NCBI GenBank assembly: GCA_044326505.1 | Contig: JBIRBF010000081.1 | Location: forward strand, 1 to 11,675 | DNA from: JACJWR01 sp044326505 | GTDB lineage: Bacteria > Actinomycetota > Actinomycetes > S36-B12 > UBA10799 | Length of the DNA: 11,675 nt | Direction of reading: 5' to 3' | Shown here: positions 6,976-11,675 of the stretch, piece by piece | Layout of the letters: each line of letters begins with the position of its first letter | Position numbering within the stretch: position 1 is the first letter of the stretch | Translations under genes and position numbers: made by a program | Notes under the pieces: generated by a model | The model's input: only the letters and a program-made list of their open reading frames with translations | The model's database searches: none | What the model was told of the DNA's origin: nothing

Positions 6976-8463
6976 TCAGTTGCCGCGGTAGTTGGGCGCC
7001 TCGACCGTGATCTGGATGTCGTGCGGATGGCTCTCGCGCAGCCCGGCAGCCGTGATGCGCACGAATCGGCCGTGCTCCTGCAGGTGCGCCACCGAGGCCG
7101 CCCCGGCGTAGCCCATCGATGCCCGCAGACCGCCGACGAGTTGATGCGCGACGACGGCCAAGCGGCCGCGGTAGGGCACCTGTCCCTCGATCCCCTCCGG
7201 CACCAACTTGTCGTCGCTGAGCACGTCGTCCTGGAAGTACCGGTCCTTGGAGTACGACACGCTCTGGCCGCGCGACTGCATGGCGCCCAGGGAGCCCATG
7301 CCGCGGTACTGCTTGTACTGCTTGCCATTGACGAACACGATGTCGCCGGGGGCCTCGTCGCAACCGGCCAGCAGCGAGCCGAGCATCACGGTGTCGGCGC
7401 CGGCCACCAGCGCCTTGGCGATGTCGCCGGAGTGCTGCAGGCCGCCGTCTCCGATGAGCGGCACGCCCGATGGACGACAGGCCTTACCTGCCTCGTTGAT
7501 GGCCGTCACCTGCGGCACCCCCACCCCGGCGACGATCCTGGTGGTGCAGATCGATCCCGGCCCGACTCCGACCTTGACACCATCCGCACCGGCGTCGATC
7601 AGGGCCTGGGCGCCCTCCCGGGTGGCGACGTTGCCGCCCACCACCTCCACATCCGCGGCGGCCTTGATCCGAGCCACCATCTCGAGCACCGCGCGGGAGT
7701 GCCCGTGGGCGGTATCGACGACCAGGAAGTCCACATCCGCCTCGACCAGGGTCATGGCGCGCTCGTAGGCGTCCTCACCGACCCCCACGGCAGCCCCGAC
7801 GACGAGCCGGCCGTCGGCGTCCTTGGTCGCGTGCGGGAACTGCTCGCGCTTAACGAAGTCCTTGACCGTGATGAGGCCCTCGAGCCGGCCGTCGGCGTCC
7901 ACCAGCGGCAGCTTCTCGATCTTGTGCGCGCGCAGCAGGTCCAGGGCGTCGCCGGGCGCAATACCTACGGGGGCCGTGACCAAGGGCATGGGGGTCATGA
8001 CATCACCCACGTGGACGGTGTAGTCATTCTCGAAGCGCATGTCGCGGTTGGTGACGATGCCGAGCAGGCGGCCCTCGTCGTCCACCACCGGGAGGCCGCT
8101 GATGCGGTATTGGGCGCACAGGGCGTTGACCTCCGCCAGGGTCATGTCAGGCCGACACGTGACCGGGGATGACACCATTCCCGCCTCGGAGCGCTTGACC
8201 ATGTCCACCTGAGTCGCCTGGTCGGCGATGGACAGGTTGCGGTGCAGCACTCCGGCGCCGCCGACCCGGGCCATCGCAATGGCCATGCGGGCCTCGGTCA
8301 CGGTGTCCATGGCGCTCGAGACCAGGGGCGCCTGGAGCGTGATCCGGCGCGTCAGTTTTGCCGACGTGTCGACCTCGCTGGGGATCACGTCCGACTCTGC
8401 GGGAAGCAGCAGGACATCGTCGTAGGTCAGTCCCAGCAGTCCGAACTTGCCCTCAGCGCTCAT
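6976..8463 (-). CDS. guaB2: Inosine-5'-monophosphate dehydrogenase
   Basis: This is the canonical IMPDH: it oxidises IMP to XMP with NAD+, the committed step to guanine nucleotides, as a cytosolic tetramer or octamer. The 495-residue sequence opens with GLTYDDVLLLPAESDVIP (11-28). A pair of CBS domains, which bind regulatory adenine and guanine nucleotides, occupies roughly residues 95-205 (GIVTNRDMRF, GLITVKDFV). The catalytic loop GPGSICTTRIVAGVGVPQ carries Cys306, preceded by DTAHGHS (250-256) and GGNVAT. The IMP-binding DGG region (349-351) and the flap YRGMGSLGAM (386-395) are present. Everything needed for activity is visible. The ATG at 8461-8463 lacks a Shine-Dalgarno but has TAATCT six bases upstream. 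It is followed by guaB3 and supplies XMP to the GuaA encoded at the other end of the window. Confidence 0.98.
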   Translation of the reverse strand: MSAEGKFGLLGLTYDDVLLLPAESDVIPSEVDTSAKLTRRITLQAPLVSSAMDTVTEARMAIAMARVGGAGVLHRNLSIADQATQVDMVKRSEAGMVSSPVTCRPDMTLAEVNALCAQYRISGLPVVDDEGRLLGIVTNRDMRFENDYTVHVGDVMTPMPLVTAPVGIAPGDALDLLRAHKIEKLPLVDADGRLEGLITVKDFVKREQFPHATKDADGRLVVGAAVGVGEDAYERAMTLVEADVDFLVVDTAHGHSRAVLEMVARIKAAADVEVVGGNVATREGAQALIDAGADGVKVGVGPGSICTTRIVAGVGVPQVTAINEAGKACRPSGVPLIGDGGLQHSGDIAKALVAGADTVMLGSLLAGCDEAPGDIVFVNGKQYKQYRGMGSLGAMQSRGQSVSYSKDRYFQDDVLSDDKLVPEGIEGQVPYRGRLAVVAHQLVGGLRASMGYAGAASVAHLQEHGRFVRITAAGLRESHPHDIQITVEAPNYRGN

Positions 8464-8469
8464 GACGGA

Positions 8470-8475
8470 AGATTA
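8470..8475 (-). promoter_or_regulatory. Candidate -10 element of guaB2 (leaderless start)
   Basis: Minus-strand TAATCT lies exactly six bases before the guaB2 ATG, which would put the transcription start on the A of the start codon. The 57-base gap to the upstream regulator gene contains no Shine-Dalgarno near the start. No good -35 hexamer is seen at 17-19 bases. Confidence 0.4.
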
Positions 8476-8520
8476 CTCGTGGTGCCAGCGAGCGGCGACG
8501 ACGGCGGCCGACCGAGGGAG

Positions 8521-9117
8521 CTACTCCAGCAGGCCCCACCGGAAACCGCTCGCAACGGCCTCCGCCCGATCGGCGGCGCCGAGTTTGCGGTAGAGGCGCC
8601 GGGCATGGGTCTTGACGGTGTCTTCGGAAAGGTAGAGCTCGTGGCCGATCGCGCTGTTGGACAGGCCGCGCGACATGCCCTCAAGCACCTGCACCTCACG
8701 TTCGCTGAGCTCGGGCCGGTCACCGAACTGCGGTGCATGGCTGGGCGGCGCTGAGGCGCCGAGCACGAGCGCGATAGTCGCCGCGAGCTCCTCGGCGCTG
8801 GCGTCTTTGGCCAGGTATCCACGAGCACCGTCCTCGATCGCCATACCAACCGCATCAGGATCGCCGGCCGTCGTGAGCATCACCACCACCGCATCGGAGT
8901 GCTGCGCCCGAAGCCGACGAAGGGCCTCGACTCCGCCGATGCCGGGCATGCGGACATCCATGAGGACCAGGTCCGGGCGATCGACCTCGTAGCGGGCCAG
9001 CGCCTCCTCGCCGCTGCCCGCGGTGATCACGCGCGCGACGCCGGACTGCTCGGCCACCGTGCGGCGCATCGACTCCCGCGTCATCGCGTCGTCGTCACAG
9101 ACCATGACTGTCAACAA
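8521..9117 (-). CDS. bldM: BldM-like response regulator (receiver + LuxR/NarL-type HTH)
   Basis: A 198-residue two-domain transcription factor. The receiver (about 1-120) has the acidic pocket CDDD (7-10), phospho-acceptor position Asp54 in VLMDVRMPG, Thr82/Thr83 and Lys104 in YLAKDAS. The DNA-binding domain carries LSEREVQVLEGMSRGLSN, LSEDTVKTHARRLYRKLGA and the C-terminal GFRWGLLE. This agrees closely with my memory of Streptomyces BldM (203 aa, Asp54), an orphan regulator of sporulation that acts alone or with WhiI. No histidine kinase gene is adjacent, consistent with an orphan. The start is probably TTG at 9115-9117, seven bases after GAGGAG; TTG at 9114 or ATG at 9105 would trim only one to four residues. 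Its place beside guaB2 and near a whiD-like gene matches Streptomyces. Orthology is likely but unproven; other NarL-family regulators share the architecture. Confidence 0.85.
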   Translation of the reverse strand: MLTVMVCDDDAMTRESMRRTVAEQSGVARVITAGSGEEALARYEVDRPDLVLMDVRMPGIGGVEALRRLRAQHSDAVVVMLTTAGDPDAVGMAIEDGARGYLAKDASAEELAATIALVLGASAPPSHAPQFGDRPELSEREVQVLEGMSRGLSNSAIGHELYLSEDTVKTHARRLYRKLGAADRAEAVASGFRWGLLE

Positions 9118-9124
9118 AGTCCGG

Positions 9125-9130
9125 CTCCTC
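9125..9130 (-). promoter_or_regulatory. Ribosome binding site of the BldM-like gene
   Basis: Minus-strand GAGGAG stands seven bases before the TTG at 9117 and ten before the TTG at 9114. It decides for a TTG start over the ATG at 9105 and shows that this gene, unlike guaB2 downstream, has a conventional Shine-Dalgarno. Confidence 0.6.
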
Positions 9131-9161
9131 GTCTCTGCACGTACCGGTCCACGTCCACGCC

Positions 9162-10067
9162 TCAGCCGCCCCGCAGCAGCGGCGCAACGTCTGGGCGCAT
9201 GGTCCACTCACCCACGATGTTCTGCGGCAGATCGGAGGCGATCAGGCGCACCGCGTGCTCCGCCGATCGGCGGCAGCGCTCGGCCTCCTCCGGGTCGGTC
9301 GCCTGCAGCCACGTCGCCAGCAGCCCGCGCGTCACCCAGACCAATGGCCAGGCCCCCAATGACTCCGAGAGCAGGGCACTCCTGCCCAGGGTTGCCAAAG
9401 CAGCCGGATCGCCGACCGCCTGCATCGCCACTCCGAGGAACAGCAGACTCTTGGCAACGTGCCGGGGTGCGCCGACCCGCTCCGACTCCTGCACCGAGCG
9501 GTTGAGCGCCGCCACGGCGTCGGCCGGCCGGTCGAGCATCAGCGCGACTTCGCTCTGGACCCACCCGAGGCGCACCCGCTCGCGCCACCAGCGAGGCTCG
9601 TCGGAGCACAGCGAGCGGGCGTGCGTCACGAAGGCCAGCGCGGTGTCGCGATCGCCGAGTCCCACCGAGTCGGCAGCCTGGCCGAGGGCGGCGTCGAACT
9701 GGATCTGCGCATCGCCGGGGGCGACCTGGGCAGCCCAGTCGTCGAACTCGCTGGCCTCTGCGTGCCGACCCACCTGGCGGTGGATGGAAGCCAGCGTGCC
9801 TGCGGCGGCTGCGGCGAAGTGCCGAGTGTTGAGGTCTGCGTCCGGGGCGACCTGCAGCAGCGCCTGCAGTTGGGCCGCCGCCGTGCCGAACTGACCTGCG
9901 GCCGTCTGGCATACGCCAAGTAACCACCGGGCTTCCACTCGGTCGGCTGTGGCGGCGTAGCTCGAGCGCAGGAACTGCTGCAACGGGGCAATGCCATCGG
10001 CGGGGCGCCCATGGAACGCAGCGCGCTCACCCGCGTCGAGCAACCTCCGGTCGGCCACGATGGGCAT
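9162..10067 (-). CDS. Conserved-looking helical repeat (TPR-like) protein of unknown function
   Basis: I do not recognise this 301-residue protein. It is rich in Ala and Leu and looks helical throughout, with paired helices and small-residue positions typical of tetratricopeptide-like scaffolds (for example around 20-35, 45-75, 85-115, 160-190, 200-225). No signal peptide, membrane segment or enzymatic motif is visible; Trp-rich patches (DEPRWWRER) stand out. Such repeats usually bind proteins. The ATG at 10065-10067 is one base after the TAG of the MerR-type gene, so the two are almost certainly translated in tandem and may act together. The in-frame extension to 10331 is Pro/Arg-rich, lies wholly inside that gene, and is rejected. 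The BldM-like gene follows 44 bases downstream. A regulator-associated scaffold role is inferred from position alone. Confidence 0.8.
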   Translation of the reverse strand: MPIVADRRLLDAGERAAFHGRPADGIAPLQQFLRSSYAATADRVEARWLLGVCQTAAGQFGTAAAQLQALLQVAPDADLNTRHFAAAAAGTLASIHRQVGRHAEASEFDDWAAQVAPGDAQIQFDAALGQAADSVGLGDRDTALAFVTHARSLCSDEPRWWRERVRLGWVQSEVALMLDRPADAVAALNRSVQESERVGAPRHVAKSLLFLGVAMQAVGDPAALATLGRSALLSESLGAWPLVWVTRGLLATWLQATDPEEAERCRRSAEHAVRLIASDLPQNIVGEWTMRPDVAPLLRGG

Positions 10068-10068
10068 G

Positions 10069-11115
10069 CTACGCGGGTCGCAGCACCTGCGTGACCGCTC
10101 CAGGAAGGTCTGTGGCCAACGTAGCCCGGTCGGCGCTCTCGACGGGCCATCCAGGGCCGGCGCGGACGAGCCGGGGCATGGGCCGAATGTGGGGAATCGC
10201 GAGGGCGGCGTCGGGGTCGGCGAGAGGCAGATAGGCCCACACGACCGCCGCTTGCGGACCAGTGCGTCGAATGGCGGCTGCCAGGGCCGACGTGGGCGTG
10301 CGGGCACCCAGCACAAGCGCCGTGCGACCACGTTCTGCCAGCGCCGCGGCGAGGGCGTACATGGGCAGATCGTGTGGCTCCTCCGGCGCGCACGCGCAGA
10401 TCACCGGTGCACCAAGCCCGCCCCCCGAGGGACTCCCCGCCCCGTCGCCGCCGTCGCCACGCGCGCCGAGGAGTGCAGAGGCGTGGCCGGCGAGCTCCGT
10501 CCGTGCCACGTTGCTGAGCAGGTGTTCGATCTCGACGCCCTCCCCGGTTCGTTCCCAGCTGCGCCCGAGGCTCGCGAGCACTGGCCGCAGGACCGAGTCC
10601 CAAGTCCAATCGGTGCCTCGCTCGGCCAGCGACGCGCGGAGCAACTCCGAGCAGAGAACGGAGTCCATAGCGGCGCTGGCCGCGGTAAGGCCGCGGACCA
10701 GCCGCGCCGCCTCTCCGCCGGCCGACGCCCTCGCCTGTGCCCCGGTCGTTGGCCCCTGCTGCCCAGCCGAATCCGCGTCCAGTGGTCCCGCGATCCAGGA
10801 CCGAGCCTCGTCCGCCGCATCGGCCACGCTCACCCCCGAACGCACCAGTTGCTGCATCACCCGAAGCCGATCGACATCGGTTGCGCTGTAGCGGCGGTGC
10901 GCTCCCGGGATCCGGGTCCCCGGGCCGAGTCCATAGCGCCGGTCCCAGGTGCGCAGCGTGGCGGGGGCAACACCCAGCCGGCGCGCCACCGCCGCGACGG
11001 TGAGGCCAGGAGGCTGGCCGGTCGGCTGTTTAGCCGGGGCCGCCGACGCTGACGCTTTGGACGCCGACGCATTGGGCGCCGATGGCGAAGAGTCCCCGGC
11101 GTCGGTCACCGGCAC
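10069..11115 (-). CDS. MerR-family regulator with CarH/LitR-like cobalamin-binding region
   Basis: From the GTG at 11115 this is 348 residues. An Ala/Ser/Pro-rich leader of about 37 residues precedes a MerR-type winged helix (TVAAVARRLGVAPATLRTWD, then AHRRYSATDVDRLRVMQQLV). After a low-complexity linker comes a helical region like the B12-binding cap: it contains W-ERTGEGVEI-EH, an exact W-x9-EH motif as in CarH. The last 110 residues resemble a cobalamin-binding Rossmann domain, but the E-x-H-x-x-G motif reads EPHDLP, with proline for glycine. CarH-type proteins use adenosylcobalamin as a light sensor to control transcription. Here the residue after the cap Trp is Glu, not the His used by Thermus CarH after photolysis, so light sensing is uncertain. 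The start is ambiguous: GTG at 11109 or 11115, neither with a Shine-Dalgarno. Its stop is one base before the downstream gene. Confidence 0.85.
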   Translation of the reverse strand: MPVTDAGDSSPSAPNASASKASASAAPAKQPTGQPPGLTVAAVARRLGVAPATLRTWDRRYGLGPGTRIPGAHRRYSATDVDRLRVMQQLVRSGVSVADAADEARSWIAGPLDADSAGQQGPTTGAQARASAGGEAARLVRGLTAASAAMDSVLCSELLRASLAERGTDWTWDSVLRPVLASLGRSWERTGEGVEIEHLLSNVARTELAGHASALLGARGDGGDGAGSPSGGGLGAPVICACAPEEPHDLPMYALAAALAERGRTALVLGARTPTSALAAAIRRTGPQAAVVWAYLPLADPDAALAIPHIRPMPRLVRAGPGWPVESADRATLATDLPGAVTQVLRPA

Positions 11116-11124
11116 AGTCTTGCC

Positions 11125-11130
11125 ACAGTA
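11125..11130 (-). promoter_or_regulatory. Candidate -10 element of the MerR-type gene
   Basis: Minus-strand TACTGT (TAnnnT) lies nine bases before the GTG at 11115 and fifteen before the GTG at 11109. It would give a leaderless or very short-leader transcript. No convincing -35 is seen, and the spacing is at the long end of what a leaderless start allows. Confidence 0.25.
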
Positions 11131-11156
11131 TTGCCATCGCGCCAGTTGGGCTCCAG

Positions 11157-11170
11157 CCACCGGCCAGTGG
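11157..11170. promoter_or_regulatory. Near-palindrome between the divergent genes
   Basis: CCACCGGCCAGTGG is a 14-base dyad with one symmetric mismatch pair, 27 bases upstream of the candidate -10 of the MerR-type gene. It is a possible operator for autoregulation. High GC content makes short palindromes common, so support is weak. Confidence 0.2.
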
Positions 11171-11238
11171 TGGGGGCACCTCACGCCTCGCCGGACGGAC
11201 GCGCCATCAACTGTTCATGTCACATTCAAGGACACCCC

Positions 11239-11268
11239 TTGCACAATGTTTGGCGCGATTGGTAGTCT
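11239..11268 (+). promoter_or_regulatory. Candidate promoter of the whiD-like gene
   Basis: TTGCAC (11239-11244) and TAGTCT (11263-11268) are separated by 18 bases, a good fit to an actinobacterial housekeeping-sigma promoter. Transcription would start near 11275 and leave a leader of about 27 bases carrying a strong ribosome binding site. The stretch around it (roughly 11210-11280) is visibly richer in A/T than its surroundings. Confidence 0.5.
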
Positions 11269-11290
11269 CTCTTTCAACAACCTGACACCT

Positions 11291-11296
11291 GGAGGT
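11291..11296 (+). promoter_or_regulatory. Ribosome binding site of the whiD-like gene
   Basis: GGAGGT, nearly the full anti-Shine-Dalgarno complement, lies five bases before the ATG at 11302. It fixes the start codon of this gene. Confidence 0.8.
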
Positions 11297-11301
11297 GCGC
11301 C

Positions 11302-11675
11302 ATGGCAGAGCTTTCCCGACTCCCCGGCCGCAATGCCGACTTCTGGGATTGGCAGCTACGCGCTGCCTGCCGGGGCGAAGACCCCAACCTCTTCTTCCAC
11401 CCCGAGGGTGAGCGAGGCGCCGCACGCGAGCGCAGGGTCGCGGCGGCAAAGGCGATCTGCGCCACGTGCCCGGTGATGCTGCAGTGCTCTAGGCACGCAC
11501 TGAGCGTGCGCGAGCCCTACGGCATCTGGGGCAACCAGAGCGAGCCCGATCCGCACATGGACGGCCGCTCCCAGCCGATCCCGCGCGGCCGGGTGCTCGG
11601 CGGCTGCTCCTCGATCAACGGCACCATGTATATTCGCGGCCATCGCGCCGATTATGATGGCTGGCGCGACATGGG
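11302..11675 (+). CDS. whiD: WhiB-family iron-sulfur regulator (WhiD/WhiB3 type), with a foreign C-terminal tail
   Basis: Residues 1-77 are a WhiB-like protein: RLPGRNADFWDWQLRAACRG at the start, FFHPEGERGAARERR, then the [4Fe-4S] cysteines Cys23, Cys53, Cys56 and Cys62 (C-x29-C-x2-C-x5-C) and EPYGIWG. This closely matches Streptomyces WhiD and M. tuberculosis WhiB3, redox-responsive developmental regulators that work through the principal sigma factor. In the family the next residues are usually another Gly, then L/M-(S/T)-E and a basic C-terminal DNA-contact region. Here codon 78 onward instead reads as GMC oxidoreductase with no stop before the window end. The G[VI]WGG turn thus ends GIWGN and the basic tail is absent. 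The open frame is real in the sequence as given, but I think it joins two unrelated molecules. The WhiB assignment of 11302-11532 is firm; the fused gene is not. Confidence 0.88.
   Translation, partial: MAELSRLPGRNADFWDWQLRAACRGEDPNLFFHPEGERGAARERRVAAAKAICATCPVMLQCSRHALSVREPYGIWGNQSEPDPHMDGRSQPIPRGRVLGGCSSINGTMYIRGHRADYDGWRDM
11533..11675 (+). other. Fragment of a GMC oxidoreductase (choline dehydrogenase-like), probably misjoined
   Basis: In frame with the WhiB domain, these 47 codons encode SEPDPHMDGRS, PRGRVLGGCSSING and MYIRGHRADYDGW. These are the conserved blocks found roughly 75-125 residues into choline dehydrogenase-type GMC proteins. The preceding FAD-binding GxGxxG fold, essential to the family, is missing, and the fragment runs off the window. 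It is not similar to the ChoD-type protein elsewhere in the window, so it is not a local duplication. Codons such as TAT, ATT, CAT and GAT appear near the end, mildly unlike the rest of the window. The style recalls proteobacterial homologues. Most likely it is a chimeric join at a contig or read end. Confidence 0.8.

Noticed and set aside
6951..7328. N-terminal extension of guaB3 to an upstream start at 7328
   Set aside because: It lies within guaB2 in another frame, is Ser/Arg-rich without similarity, and GuaB3 proteins begin near the GTG at 6950.
5547..8172. Long plus-strand open frames opposite glpD, guaB3 and guaB2 (5547-7010, 6922-8172)
   Set aside because: They mirror strongly conserved enzymes on the minus strand; no ribosome binding site or family resemblance supports them.
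10068..10331. N-terminal extension of the TPR-like gene to 10331
   Set aside because: It overlaps the MerR-type gene completely, is Pro/Arg-rich, and the ATG at 10067 sits one base after that gene's stop, a standard coupled arrangement.
11040..11100. GACGCTGACGC-like short repeats near the MerR-type start as a regulatory repeat
   Set aside because: They encode the low-complexity Ser/Ala leader of the protein and are explained by that composition.
1..11675. CRISPR array, tRNA, rRNA, insertion sequence or prophage remains
   Set aside because: No regularly spaced repeats, no cloverleaf or rRNA-like stretch, no transposase or integrase motifs were seen; nearly all of the window is covered by ordinary genes.

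Overview
The window looks like a chromosomal segment from a high-GC Gram-positive bacterium (Actinomycetota). The signs are strong G/C third-position bias, GTG and TTG start codons, a WhiB-family protein, a BldM-type response regulator, and the gene set guaB2-guaB3-choD-guaA. That set echoes the arrangement known near whiB3 in Mycobacterium tuberculosis and near whiD/bldM in Streptomyces. I cannot place it below phylum.

Nine genes lie on the minus strand and one on the plus strand. In minus-strand transcription order (right to left) they are: a MerR-type regulator with a cobalamin-binding-like C-terminus (10069-11115); an unrecognised helical-repeat protein starting 1 base after it (9162-10067); a BldM-like response regulator (8521-9117); IMP dehydrogenase guaB2 (6976-8463); the CBS-less paralogue guaB3 (5832-6950); FAD-dependent glycerol-3-phosphate dehydrogenase glpD (4113-5810); succinate-semialdehyde dehydrogenase gabD2 (2450-4045); a ChoD-type GMC oxidoreductase (723-2435); and the first 175 codons of GMP synthase guaA, cut by the window edge (1-525). 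A whiD/whiB3-type gene diverges at 11302.

Two themes join the genes. GuaB2 (IMP to XMP) and GuaA (XMP to GMP) are consecutive steps of guanine nucleotide synthesis, with GuaB3 as a likely non-standard paralogue. Three redox enzymes for catabolism (GlpD, GabD2, ChoD) sit between them. At the right end, WhiD-like, B12/MerR-like and BldM-like proteins form a regulatory cluster.

Three things stand out. First, several minus-strand genes lack a Shine-Dalgarno sequence but carry a TAnnnT -10-like hexamer 6-9 bases before the start codon, which suggests leaderless transcripts. Second, the choD-guaA gap holds a nested perfect inverted repeat. Third, after codon 77 the WhiB reading frame switches to unrelated GMC-oxidoreductase (choline dehydrogenase-like) sequence that runs to the window end. 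The last is most probably an assembly or cloning chimera, so bases after about 11532 should not be trusted as part of this locus.

No rRNA, tRNA, CRISPR array, insertion sequence or convincing riboswitch was seen.
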